From Halichondria panicea (taxonomy: Eukaryota; Porifera; Demospongiae; Suberitida; Halichondriidae), in the NCBI RefSeq assembly GCF_963675165.1, contig NC_087389.1, positions 6,310,621-6,374,620 on the forward strand: DNA of 64,000 nucleotides. The letters run 5' to 3'. The notes under the pieces were generated by a model. It was not told where the DNA came from. It ran no database searches and saw only the letters and a program-made list of their open reading frames with translations. A program made the translations under genes and the position numbers. Each line of letters opens with the position of its first letter. Within the stretch, counting starts at the first letter, position 1. This document shows, piece after piece, positions 10,441 to 23,105 of the stretch.

Positions 10441-13400
10441 GCAGACGAGTGCACGAGTTGCAACGATAAAGGAGTCACTATGTACACTCGTGGTGTATAG
10501 TTCAAAGAAGTTTGAAATATGGAAAAAGACGAGGTTACAGTAGAAATCTAAAAGTTGAACATTATAAAATAACGTCAGGCCATAGGATGCCAAGTCGTAT
10601 TACTATCATTATCACTTGGGCACTTGTCAAAAGAAAAATTAAGCATGCCCTACTTAAACAAGGAGGTCGGGTGTAGCACTGGTATAACTGTATAGTCATT
10701 ATAATTATTTGCAGTTATATTGTAATTATTATGTAGACCTATAGCAAACAATGTTTAGAGATAAATTGTGAATTTGCTATATCGTATATTCAATGTTATA
10801 ATTGTTATAAGATCGGGGAGAGCAAGGGTGATGCTGCCAAACTCGCATATTAATTTTAAAAGGAGTAAATTATACTGTCAGAAATGTGCTTGCTTGCATA
10901 TAGCACATGCAGCGGGAAGTAAAAGCATTTTTACCAAATGAAGATCAATAATAAATTACCACGTTCTCCAGTATGCTAAGAGGAGTGGGACCAACGAGGC
11001 CCTCGTACACTGACACGTTCTCCAGTATGCTAAGAGGAGTGGGACCAACGAGGCCCTCGTACACTGACACGTTCTCCAGTATGCTAAGAGGAGTGGGACC
11101 AACGAGGCCCTCGTACACTGACAACTGTTTGGGAAGTACGCCATTCCTCGAAGAGAAACACGTGCCATTTTGAGATCTAGCGGCCTTGTTGGAAAAGTGC
11201 GGCTTTCCACTGATATATGTCTCAAGATGAAATTCTTTAACTATAATTATAGCCGCAGTGTCACCACATCCATGCAGGGGTAGGGTATGCAGAAGCTAAG
11301 GAAACACAAAATAAGACAGAGTCTTGATATCCAAATGAGACGCGGGAGCAGAGATGAAGGCAAATGCCTAAGGTACTTAAATTACGAGATGAAAACTTGC
11401 TGACTGAACTGCTTCCACATGCGGACGAGTGAGTTGCAACGATACAAGGAGTCACTATAATTATACACTTTGTGGTGTATATATAGTTCAAAGAAGTTCG
11501 AAATATGGAAAAAGACGAGGTTTTTACAGTAGAAATCTAAAAGTTGAACATTATAAAATAACGTCAGGCCATGGGATGCCAAGTCGTATCACTATCATTA
11601 TCACTTGGGCACTTGTCAAAAGAAAAATTAAAGAAAACTGCATGCCCTACTTGAACGAGGAGGTCGGGTGTAGCACTGGTATAACTGATTATAATTATTT
11701 GCAGTTAGTATTATGTAGACCTATAGCAAAAAATGTTTAGAGATAAATTGTGAATTTGCTATATCGTATATTCAATGTTATAATTATATATAAGATCGGG
11801 GAGAGCAAGGGTGATGCTGCCAAACTCACATATTAATTTGAAAAAGAGTAAATTATAATGTCAGAAAAGTGCTTGCTTGCATATAGCACATGCAGCGGGA
11901 AGTAAAAGCATTTTTACCAAATGAAGACCAATAAGAAATTACCACGTTCTCCAGTATGCTAGAGGAGTGGGACAAACGAGGCCCTCGTACACTGACACGT
12001 TCTCCAGTATGCTAAGAGAAGTGGGACCAACGAGGCCCTCGTACACTGACACGTTCTCCAGTATGCTAAGAGGAGTGGGACCAACGAGGCCCTCGTACAC
12101 TGACAACTGTTTGGGACGTATGCCATTCAAACACGTACCACTTTGAGATCTAGCGGCCTTGTTGGAAAAGTGCGGCTTTCCACTGATATGTCTCAAGACA
12201 AAATTCTTTAACTATAATTATGGCCGCGTGTCATTACATCCAGGGGTAGGCAGAAGCAAAGGAAACACAACATTTTTGTAAGACAGAGTCTTGATATCCA
12301 AATCAGACGCGGGAGCAGAGATGAAGGCAAATGCCTAAGGTACTTAAATACGAGATGAAAACTTCTGAACTGCTTCCACATGCGGACGAGTGCACGAGTT
12401 GCAACGATACAAGGAGTCACTATAATTATACACTTTGTGGTGTATATATAGTTCAAAGAAGTTAGAAATATGGAAAAAGACAAAGTATAGAGTTGAACAT
12501 TATAAATTTCAGGCCATAGAGGATTCCAAGTTGTATCATTATCACTTGGGCACTTGTCAAAAGAAAAATTAAAGAAAACTGCATGCCCTACTTGAACGAG
12601 GTCGGGTGTAGCACTGATATAACTGTATAGTCATTATAATTATTTGCAGTTATATTGTAATTATTATGTAGACCTATAGCAAAAAATGTTTAGGGATAAA
12701 TTGTGAATTTGCTATATCGTATATTCAATGTTATAAGATCGGGAAGAGCAAGGGTGATGCTGCCAAACTCACATATTAATTTTAAAAAGAGTAAATTATA
12801 CTGTCAGAAATGTGCTTGCTTGCATATAGCACATGCAGCGGGAAGTAAAAGCATTTTTACCAAATGAAGACCAATAATAAATTACCACGTTCTCCAGTAT
12901 GCTAAGAGGAGTGGGACCAACGAGGCCCTCGTACACTGACACGTTCTCCAGTATGCTAAGAGCAGTGGGACCAACGAGGCCCTCGTACACTGACACGTTC
13001 TCCAGTATGCTAAGAGGAGTGGGACCAACGAGGCCCTCGTACACTGACACGTTCTCCAGTATGCTAAGAGGAGTGGGACCAACGAGGCCCTCGTACACTG
13101 ACAACTGTTTGGGACGTATGCCATTCCTCGAAGAGAAACACGTGCCACTTTGAGATCTAGCGGCCTTGTTGGAAAAGTGCGCCTTTCCACTGATATGTCT
13201 CAAGACGAAATTCTTTAACTATAATTTTGGCCGCGTGTCATTACATCCAGGGGTAGGCAGAAGCAAAGGAAACACAACATTTTTGTAAGACAGAGTCTTG
13301 ATATCCAAATCAGACGCGGGAGCAGAGATGAAGGCAAATGCCTAAGGTACTTAAATACGAGATGAAAACTTGCTGACTGAACTGCTTCCACATGCGGACG

Positions 13401-14978
13401 AGTGCACGAGTTGCAACGATACAAGGAGTCACTATAATTATACACTTTGTGGTGTATATATAGTTCAAAGAAGTTAGAAATATGGAAAAAGACAAAGTAT
13501 AGAGTTGAACATTATAAATTTCAGGCCATAGAGGATTCCAAGTTGTATCATTATCACTTGGGCACTTACTTGTCAAAAGAAAAATTAAAGAAAACTGCAT
13601 GCCCTACTTGAACGAGGTCGGGTGTAGCACTGGTATAACTGTATAGTCATTATAATTATTTGCAGTTATATTGTAATTATTATGTAGACCTATAGCAAAA
13701 AATGTTTAGAGATAAATTGTGAATTTGCTATATCGTATATTCAATGTTATAATTGTTATAAGATCGGGGAGAGCAAGGGTGATGCTGCCAAACTCACATA
13801 TTAATTTTAAAAAGAGTAAAATAATTATACTGTCAGAAATGTGCTTGCTTGCATATAGCACATGCAGCGGGAAGTAAAAGCATTTTTACCAAATAAAGAT
13901 CAATAATAAATTACCACGTTCTCCAGTATGCTAAGAGGAGTGGGACCAACGAGGCCCTCGTACACTGACACGTTCTCCAGTATGCTAAGAGGAGTGGGAC
14001 CAACGAGGCCCTCGTACACTGACAACTGTTTGGGACGTATGCCATTCCTCGAAGAGAAACACGTGCCACTTTGAGATCTAGCGGCCTTGTTGGAAAAGTT
14101 CTTTAACTATAATTATGGCCGCGTGTCATCACATCCAGGGGTAAGTGGGTATGCGGAAGCAAAGGAAACATAACATTTTGTAAGACAGAGTCTTGATATC
14201 CAAATCAGATGTGGGAGCAGAGGAGTCACTATGTACACTTTGTGGTGTATAGTTCAAAGAAGTTCGAAATATGGAAAAAGACAAAGTATAGGGTTGAACA
14301 TTATAAATTTCAGGCCATAGAGGATTCCAAGTTGTATCATTATCACTTGGGCACTTTTCAAAAGAAAAATTAAAGAAAACTGCATGCCCTACTTGAACAA
14401 GGAGGTCGGGTGTAGCACTGGTATAACTGTATAGTCATTATAATTATTTGCAGTTCGTATTGTAATTATTGTGTAGACCTATAGCAAAAAATGTTTAGAG
14501 ATAAATTGTGAATTTGCTATATCGTATATTCAATGTTATAATTATAAGATCGGGGAGAGCAAGGGTGATGCTGCCAAACTCACATATTAATTTTAAAAAC
14601 AGTAAATTATACTGTCAGAAATGTGCTTGCTTGCATATAGCACATGCAGCGGGAAGTAAAAGCATTTTTACCAAATGAAGATCAATAATAAATGACCACG
14701 TTCTCCAGTATGCTAAGAGGAGTGGGACCAACGAGGCCCTCGTACACTGACAACTGTTTGGGACGTATGCCATTCCTCAAAGAGAAACACGTGCCACTTT
14801 GAGATCTAGCGGCCTTGTTGGAAAAGTGCGGCTTTCCACTGATATGTCTCAAGACGAAATTCTTTAACTATAATTATGGCCTCAGTGTCATCACATCCAG
14901 GGGTAGGTGGGTATGCGGAAGCAAAGGAAACACAACATTTTTGTAAGACAGATTCTTGATATCCAAATCAGACGCGGG

Positions 14979-15318
14979 AGAGATCTTGGGTTAATTAATG
15001 GTGATCTGTTTCTTGTACCGTGGACCTGCATGGTTTCACCATCATCTTACTATTGTGATGATGGTACCATCACTTGCCAGGTTAACGGGTCTACAATCTT
15101 CTGGCAGGCCATACCCTACATTAATACTCCAGTAGGGTATCTCGCTCGGGTAGGTTAAGGTCCTTTTTTCTTGAAAATTGTAGTATAAAAAATCTCGTAT
15201 CCCCCTTCCCTTTATGGAGCAGCCAAGAAACAGTGCCATTTAATCCTAGAGAGCATATCACTCCATTGCATGGACAACAACAACTAGATCAGGCATATCA
15301 ACATCGTTAATTACACAT
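14979..15318. repeat. inserted block, copy 2
   Basis: Second copy of the block at 10101-10440, with the same flanking satellite sequence on both sides. This indicates that a multi-unit segment of about 4.9 kb was duplicated, not that the block inserted twice. Confidence 0.75.
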
Positions 15319-16718
15319 TATTGCAGACGAGTGCACGAGTTGCAATGATAAAGGAGTCACTATGTACACTCGTGGTGTATAGTTCAAAGAAGTTTGAAAT
15401 ATGGAAAAAGACGAGGTTACAGTAGAAATCTAAAAGTTGAACATTATAAAATAATGTCAGGCCATAGGATGCCAAGTCGTATTACTATCATTATCACTTG
15501 GGCACTTGTCAAAAGAAAAATTAAGCATGCCCTACTTAAACGAGGAGGTCGGGTGTAGCACTGGTATAACTGTATAGTCATTATAATTATTTGCAGTTAT
15601 ATTGTAATTATTATGTAGACCTATAGCAAACAATGTTTAGAGATAAATTGTGAATTAGCTATATCGTATATTCAATGTTATAATTGTTATAAGATCGGGG
15701 AGAGCAAGGGTGATGCTGCCAAACTCGCATATTAATTTTAAAAGGAGTAAATTATACTGTCAGAAATGTGCTTGCTTGCATATAGCACATGCAGCGGGAA
15801 GTAAAAGCATTTTTACCAAATAAAGATCAATAATAAATTACCACGTTCTCCAGTATGCTAAGAGGAGTGTGACCAACGAGGCCCTCGTACACTGACAACT
15901 GTTTGGGAAGTACGCCATTCCTCGAAGAGAAACACGTGCCATTTTGAGATCTAGCGGCCTTGTTGGAAAAGTGCGGCTTTCCACTGATATATGTCTCAAG
16001 ATGAAATTCTTTAACTATAATTATAGCTGCAGTGTCACCACATCCATGCAGGGGTAGGGTATGCAGAAGCTAAGGAAACACAAAATAAGACCGAGTCTTG
16101 ATATCCAAATGAGACGCGGGAGCAGAGATGAAGGCAAATGCCTAAGGTACTTAAATTACGAGATGAAAACTTGCTGACTGAACTGCTTCCACATGCAGAC
16201 GAGTGAGTTGCAACGATACAAGGAGTCACTATAATTATACACTTTGTGGTGTATATATAGTTCAAAGAAGTTAGAAATATGGAAAAAGACGAGGTTTTTT
16301 ACAGTAGAAATCTAAAAGTTGAACATTATAAAATAACGTCAGGCCATGGGATGCCAAGTCGTATCACTATCATTATCACTTGGGCACTTGTCAAAAGAAA
16401 AATTAAAGAAAACTGCATGCCCTACTTGAACGAGGAGGTCGGGTGTAGCACTGGTATAACTGATTATAATTATTTGCAGTTAGTATTATGTAGACCTATA
16501 GCAAAAAATGTTTAGAGATAAATTGTGAATTTGCTATATCGTATATTTAATGTTATAATTATATATAAGATCGGGGAGAGCAAGGGTGATGCTGCCAAAC
16601 TCACATATTAATTTTAAAAAGAGTAAATTATACTGTCAGAAATGTGCTTGCTTGCATATAGCACATGCAGCGGGAAGTAAAAGCATTTTTACCAAATGAA
16701 GACCAATAAGAAATTACC

Positions 16719-17078
16719 ACGTTCTCCAGTATGCTAGAGGAGTGGGACCAACGAGGCCCTCGTACACTGACACGTTCTCCAGTATGCTAAGAGCAGTGGG
16801 ACCAACGAGGCCCTCGTACACTGACACGTTCTCCAGTATGAACGAGGCCCTCGTACACTGACACGTTCTCCAGTATGCTAAGAGAAGTGGGACCAACGAG
16901 GCCCTCGTACACTGACACGTTCTCCAGTATGCTAAGAGCAGTGGGACCAACGAAGCCCTCGTACACTGACACGTACTCCAGTATGCTAAGAGGAGTGGGA
17001 CCAACGAGGCCCTCGTACACTGACACGTTCTCCAGTATGCTAAGAGGAGTGGGACCAACGAGGCCCTCGTACACTGAC
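16719..17078. repeat. 54-bp minisatellite, seven copies
   Basis: The longest run of 54-bp copies. The first copy has a 1-bp deletion (ATGCTAGAGG) and the third copy lacks an internal stretch of about 17 bp. Variant positions are shared with the five-copy array at 8481, suggesting exchange between arrays. Confidence 0.93.
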
Positions 17079-19249
17079 AACTGTTTGGGACGTATGCCAT
17101 TCCTCGAAGAGAAACACGTGCCACTTTGAGATCTAGCGGCCTTGTTGGAAAAGTTCTTTAACTATAATTATGGCCGCGTGTCATCACATCCAGGGGTAAG
17201 TGGGTATGCGGAAGCAAAGGAAACATAACATTTTGTAAGACAGAGTCTTGATATCCAAATCAGATGCGGGAGCAGAGGAGTCACTATGTACACTTTGTGG
17301 TGTATAGTTCAAAGAAGTTCGAAATATGGAAAAAGACAAAGTATAGGGTTGAACATTATAAATTTCAGGCCATAGAGGATTTCAAGTTGTATCATTATCA
17401 CTTGGGCACTTTTCAAAAGAAAAATTAAAGAAAACTGCATGCCCTACTTGAACGAGGAGGTCGGGTGTAGCACTGGTATAACTGTATAGTCATTATAATT
17501 ATTTGCAGTTAGTATATATTGTAATTATTGTGTAGACCTATAGCAAAAAATGTTTAGAGATAAATTGTGAATTTGCTATATCGTATATTCAATGTTATAA
17601 TTGTTATAAGATCGGGGAGAGCAAGGGTGATGCTGCCAAACTCACATATTAATTTTAAAAAGAGTAAATTATACTGTCAGAAATGTGCTTGCTTGCATAT
17701 AGCACATGCAGCGGGAAGTAAAAGCATTTTTACCAAATGAAAAGCAATAATAAATTACCACGTTCTCCAGTATGCTAAGAGGAGTGGGACCAACGAGGCC
17801 CTCGTACACTGACAACTGTTTGGGACGTATGCCATTCCTCGAAGAGAAACACGTGCCACTTTGAGATCTAGCGGCCTTGTTGGAAAAGTGCGCCTTTCCA
17901 CTGATATGTCTCAAGACGAAATTCTTTAACTATAATTATGGCCGCGTGTCATTACATCCAGGGGTAGGCAGAAGCAAAGGAAACACAACATTTTTGTAAG
18001 ACAGAGTCTTGATATCCAAATCAGACGCGGGAGCAGAGATGAAGGCAAATGCCTAAGGTACTTAAATACGAGATGAAAACTTGCTGACTGAACTGCTTCC
18101 ATATGCGGACGAGTGCACGAGTTGCAACGATACAAGGAGTCACTATAATTATACACTTTGTGGTGTATATATAGTTCAAAGAAGTTAGAAATATGGAAAA
18201 AGACAAAGTATAGAGTTGAACATTATAAATTTCAGGCCATAGAGGATTCCAAGTTGTATCATTATCACTTGGGCACTTGTCAAAAGAAAAATTAAAGAAA
18301 ACTGCATGCCCTACTTGAACGAGGTCGGGTGTAGCACTGATATAACTGTATAGTCATTATAATTATTTGCAGTTATATTGTAATTATTATGTAGACCTAT
18401 AGCAAAAAATGTTTAGGATAAATTGTGAATTTGCTATATCGTATATTCAATGTTATAAGATCGGGGAGAGCAAGAGTGATGCTGCCAAACTCACACATTA
18501 ATTTTAAAAAGAGTAAATTATACTGTCAGAAATGTGCTTGCTTGCATATAGCACATGCAGCGGGAAGTAAAAGCATTTTTACCAAATGAAGACCAATAAT
18601 AAATTACCACGTTCTCCAGTATGCTAAGAGGAGTGGGACCAACGAGGCCCTCGTACACTGACACGTTCTCCAGTATGCTAAGAGGAGTGGGACCAACGAG
18701 GCCCTCGTACACTGACACGTTCTCCAGTATGCTAAGAGGAGTGGGACCAACGAGGCCCTCGTACACTGACACGTTCTCCAATATGCTAAGAGGAGTGGGA
18801 CCAACGAGGCCCTCGTACACTGACAACTGTTTGGGACGTATGCCATTCCTCGAAGAGAAACACGTGCCACTTTGAGATCTAGCGGCCTTGTTGGAAAAGT
18901 GCGCCTTTCCACTGATATGTCTCAAGACGAAATTCTTTAACTATAATTATGGCCGCGTGTCATTACATCCAGGGGTAGGCAGAAGCAAAGGAAACACAAC
19001 ATTTTTGTAAGACAGAGTCTTGATATCCAAATCAGACGCGGGAGCAGAGATGAAGGCAAATGCCTAAGGTACTTAAATACGAGATGAAAACTTGCTGACT
19101 GAACTGCTTCCACATGCGGACGAGTGCACGAGTTGCAACGATACAAGGAGTCACTATAATTATACACTTTGTGGTGTATATATAGTTCAAAGAAGTTAGA
19201 AATATGGAAAAAGACAAAGTATAGAGTTGAACATTATAAATTTCAGGCC

Positions 19250-19618
19250 ATTGTACAAATCTTACGTTTAGGTGTTTTGTAGCCTCGATCCCAGGCCGCA
19301 CTTCCCTAGTGGGAAGTGCGCATGCCAACAGAGACTTCACTTTCATGACACATTTGTTATGAACAGCCTGTATTAATTATTAATTAATTAATTCTTATTA
19401 TTATATCCTTCAGATTGCCACTGCCCGGCCACCCTTATATGGCCACCCTTATATAGGACCTTCATATTCGCTGGCTTTCTAAAATTCTTGTAATAGTACA
19501 TTTTTGATTTTTTTTAAGGATAATGCATATTGCCTTGCGGCCATGGTATGACACTCACCATTTTATAATATAAATGAGCATGCTCATTAGGGATGGGGAA
19601 AATAATTCGAGGTTCGTC
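19250..19618. mobile_element. insertion inside a satellite unit
   Basis: About 370 bp interrupt the otherwise continuous satellite sequence between CAGGCCAT and CATAGAGGATTCC. The insert starts with a hairpin (CGCACTTCCC, TAGT loop, GGGAAGTGCG) and carries a 25-bp core at 19280-19304 that recurs in inverse orientation at 37398-37422. No transposase frame. Short flanking CAT on both sides could be target-site duplication. Confidence 0.55.
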
Positions 19619-21837
19619 ATCATAGAGGATTCCAATTTGTATCATTATCACTTGGGCACTTGTCAAAAGAAAAATTAAAGAAAACTGCATGCCCTACTTG
19701 AACGAGGTCGGGTGTAGCACTGATATAACTGTATAGTCATTATAATTATTTGCAGTTATATTGTAATTATTATGTAGACCTATAGCAAAAAATGTTTAGA
19801 GGTAAATTGTGAATTTGCTATATCGTATATTCAATGTTATAATTATAAGATCGGGGAGAGCAAGGGTGATGCTGCCAAACTCACATATTAATTTTAAAAA
19901 GATTAAATTATACTGTCAGAAATGTGCTTGCTTGCATATAGCACATGCAGCGGGAAGTAAAAGCAATTTACCAAATGAAAACCAATAATAAATTACCACG
20001 TTCTCCAGTATGCTAAGAGGAGTGGGACCAACGAGGCCCTCGTACACTGACACGTTCTCCAGTATGCTAAGAGGAGTGGGACCAACGAGGCCCTCGTACA
20101 CTGACACGTTCTCCAGTATGCTAAGAGGAGTGGGACCAACGAGGCCCTCGTACACTGACAACTGTTTGGGAAGTACGCCATTCCTCGAAGAGAAACACGT
20201 GCCATTTTGAGATCTAGCGGCCTTGTTGGAAAAGTGCGGCTTTCCACTGATATATGTCTCAAGATGAAATTCTTTAACTATAATTATAGCCGCAGTGTCA
20301 CCACATCTATGCAGGGGTAGGGTATGCAGAAGCTAAGGAAACACAAAATAAGACCGAGTCTTGATATCCAAATGAGACGCGGGAGCAGAGATGAAGGCAA
20401 ATGCCTAAGGTACTTAAATTACGAGATGAAAACTTGCTGACTGAACTGCTTCCACATGCAGACGAGTGAGTTGCAACGATACAAGGAGTCACTATAATTA
20501 TACACTTTGTGGTGTATATATAGTTCAAAGAAGTTCGAAATATGGAAAAAGACGAGGTTTTTACAGTAGAAATTTAAAAGTTGAACATTATAAAATAACG
20601 TCAGGCCTTAGGATGCCAAGTCGTATCACTATCATTATCACTTGGGCACTTGTAAAAAGAAAAATTAAAGAAAACTGCATGCCCTACTTGAACGAGGAGG
20701 TCGGGTGTAGCACTGGTATAACTGTATAGTCATTATTATTATTTGCAGTTATATCCTATAGCAAAAAATGTTTAGAGATAAATTGCGAATTTGCTATATC
20801 GTATATTCAATGTTATAATTGTTATAAGATCGGGGAGAGCAAGGGTGATGCTGCCAAACTCGCATATTAATTTTAAAAGGAGTAAATTATACTGTCAGAA
20901 ATGTGCTTGCTTGCATATAGCACATGCAGCGGGAAGTAAAAGCATTTTTACCAAATGAAGATCAATAATAAATTACCACGTTCTCCAGTATGCTAAGAGG
21001 AGTGGGACCAACGAGGCCCTCGTACACTGACACGTTCTCCAGTATGCTAAGAGGAGTGGGACCAACGAGGCCCTCGTACACTGACACGTTCTCCAGTATG
21101 CTAAGAGCAGTGGGACCAACAAGGCCCTCGTACACTGACAACTGTTTGGGACGTATGCCATTCAAACACGTGCCACTTTGAGATCTAGCGGCCTTGTTGG
21201 AAAAGTGCGGCTTTCCACTGATATGTCTCAAGACGAAATTCTTTAACTATAATTATGGCCGCGTGTCATCACATCCAGGAGTAGGTGGGTATGCGGAAGC
21301 AAAGGAAACACAACATTTTTGTAAGACAGAGTCTTGATATCCAAATCAGACGCGGGAGCAGAGATGAAGGCAAATGCCTAAGGTACTTAAATACGAAATG
21401 AAAACTTGCTGACTGAACTGCTTCCACATGCGGACGAGTGCACAAGTTGCAACGATACAAGGAGTCACTATATACACTTCGTGGTGTATAGTTCAAAGAA
21501 GTTTAAAATATGAAAAAAGACAAAGTATAGAGTTGAACATTATAAATTTCAGGCCATAGAGGATTCCAAGTTGTATCATTATCACTTGGGCACTTGTCAA
21601 AAGAAAAATTAAAGAAAACTGCATGCCCTACTTGAACGAGGTCGGGTGTAGCACTGGTATAACTGTATAGTCATTATAATTATTTGCAGTTAGTATTGTA
21701 ATTATTATGTAGACCTATAGCAAAAAATGTTTAGAGATAAATTGTGAATTTGCTATATCGTATATTCAATGTTGTACTATGGTTGCACCAAAGATCAAAG
21801 GCTTCAGTTGTAGTTTATACTACTTATACAACCTGTC

Positions 21838-21906
21838 TGACCACAGCCATGGTATATGGCTGTTATACCCTAGTGTATAACAGCCATATACCATGGCTTG
21901 TGGTCA
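21838..21906. repeat. near-perfect hairpin
   Basis: Two arms of 33-34 bp (TGACCACAGCCATGGTATAT... and its complement) separated by almost no loop, with one indel and one mismatch. It would form a strong cruciform or RNA hairpin. Confidence 0.85.
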
Positions 21907-22610
21907 AACTACATGTACAGCTAGAACTGAATACAGTATCCCACCTTTGCAACAAAATTGGGTTTTTTGACACACTGTTTCAATTAAAACAATGACACAC
22001 TAGATCTACTCAATTCAATCAATATTAGAGCTAGAGAGAATTCAATACAAAAAAGGGTCTACTAATGTTTTAGTCAACATAAAAAGAGCCAAGTTCGAGC
22101 GATGAATAGTTCCAAAAAGGAGGCAAATTTGGAAGAACTCCGTGAACCGAACGATACTGGTTTGTTTGTGTTGCTTTTTTTCAACTTTCAACATTGGTTG
22201 TCACAACCTGCTTATTGCATTGCTGCATGGGACCAGGAGCAGTAAGAAGGGTCCAGACTGCCAAGTGTTTCTCAGACTAAAGAGACTGCACTGCACTGGG
22301 CCAGTACAGTAGGCTTGTGGAATGATATTTTCGGGTACATATTTGCACTCTTTGTAGACAAGTAGCACCAGTGTACTTTCTTGAAGTGCCTTCTATAAAG
22401 ATGCAGAAACACAGCCTTCACAATTGCTTGCTTGAATCATAGACGCTTGCTTGAATCAGCCATCGCGCTTTTTAAAAAGATAGCAAATTCATTGCATAGC
22501 TATAGCAACAGTGACGTCAAACAGTAGTTATAAGCATATTCATTGAAGAAGCATGACAGGAAGTAGCTAAACATAGTAGTACAGTTCTAAACATAGTACA
22601 AGCCAGTTAA

Positions 22611-22965
22611 ACTATGGCCTCTCGTGGTATATTTGCTTTACACGCTCGAGTAATCAGATAAACCAACTCGGCTGCGCCTCGTGGTTTATCAGATTACTCT
22701 CGCGTGTAAATCAAATACCGTATAGCGCGAAATTTTCGAGGGGCTTAATTTTCGTGGATTTCGTGGGTTAGCAATCCACACGAAAATTAAGTCCACGAAA
22801 ATCGTTCTTTACCTGCTATAACGTGCAGGATCTAAAGGCGTGGCTTCCGGTAAGCAGTCATTCCGCGAACATTGTGCAACGAAATGGCTTTTAGAGGCCA
22901 ATCCACGAAATATAAGTGCCTCGAAAATTTCGCGCTATACGGTATACCACTCGAGGCCATTGTTT
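22611..22965. mobile_element. outer palindromic MITE-like element
   Basis: Terminal inverted repeats ATGGCCTCTCGTGGTAT and ATACCACTCGAGGCCAT. Inside the left end is a second hairpin with arms TTTACACGCTCGAGTAATCA and its complement around TCGGCTGCGCC. The element at 22716-22944 is inserted just before the right end. Confidence 0.65.
22716..22944. mobile_element. MITE, family B (ACCGTATAGCG termini), nested
   Basis: Terminal inverted repeats TACCGTATAGCGCGAAATTT and AAATTTCGCGCTATACGGTA bound 229 bp without coding capacity. The left half also contains a sub-terminal inverted repeat (TTAATTTTCGTGG and CACGAAAATTAA). Related copies lie in introns at 44941-45262 and 45856-46045. Confidence 0.75.
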
Positions 22966-22976
22966 AACTATAACTT

Positions 22977-23105
22977 ATAATTGTTATAAGATCGGGGAGA
23001 GCAAGGGTGATGCTGCCAAACTCGCATATTAATTTTAAAAGAGTAAAATAATTATACTGTCAGAAATGTGCTTGCTTGCATATAGCACATGCAGCGGGAA
23101 GTAAA
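22977..23105. repeat. terminal fragment of the satellite
   Basis: Continuation of the interrupted last satellite unit: the GATCGGGGAGAGCAAGG and GCACATGCAGCGGGAAG blocks are present, then homology ends before any 54-bp copy. This is the right edge of the satellite. Confidence 0.85.

Larger units (their letters stand above)
7704..21774. repeat. nested higher-order satellite array
   Basis: About 14 diverged tandem units. Each has the same order of blocks: a 54-bp minisatellite, the CTAGCGGCCTTGTTGG block, a CATCACATCCAGGGG block, often a GATGAAGGCAAATGCC block, a GGCACTTGTCAAAAG block, a GATCGGGGAGAGCAAGG block and a GCACATGCAGCGGGAAG block before the next minisatellite. The 54-bp arrays start near 7649 (1 copy), 8481 (5), 9549 (6), 10961 (3), 11943 (3), 12887 (4), 13915 (2), 14699 (1), 15843 (1), 16719 (7, one truncated), 17760 (1), 18609 (4), 19998 (3) and 20978 (3), about 44 copies. 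Spacing between arrays is 0.78 to 1.41 kb because blocks are gained or lost. The frames of up to 171 codons inside are repeat by-products. Confidence 0.95.
21775..22976. mobile_element. 1.2-kb insertion splitting the last satellite unit
   Basis: Satellite homology stops at TATATTCAATGTT and resumes at 22977 with TATAATTGTTATAAGATCGG, exactly the sequence that should follow. The intervening 1.2 kb contains the hairpin at 21838-21906 and the nested palindromic element at 22611-22965. No coding frame with recognisable domains. Confidence 0.7.

Noticed and set aside
8492-13153. Plus-strand frames such as MLRGVGPTRPSYTDTFSS repeats
   Set aside because: They are the other-strand reading of the 54-bp repeat, open because the unit length is a multiple of three; no start context, splice sites or family support.
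8480-21140. CRISPR-like array of regularly spaced repeats
   Set aside because: The 54-bp units are directly adjacent with no unique spacers and lie in animal DNA with introns; this is a minisatellite.
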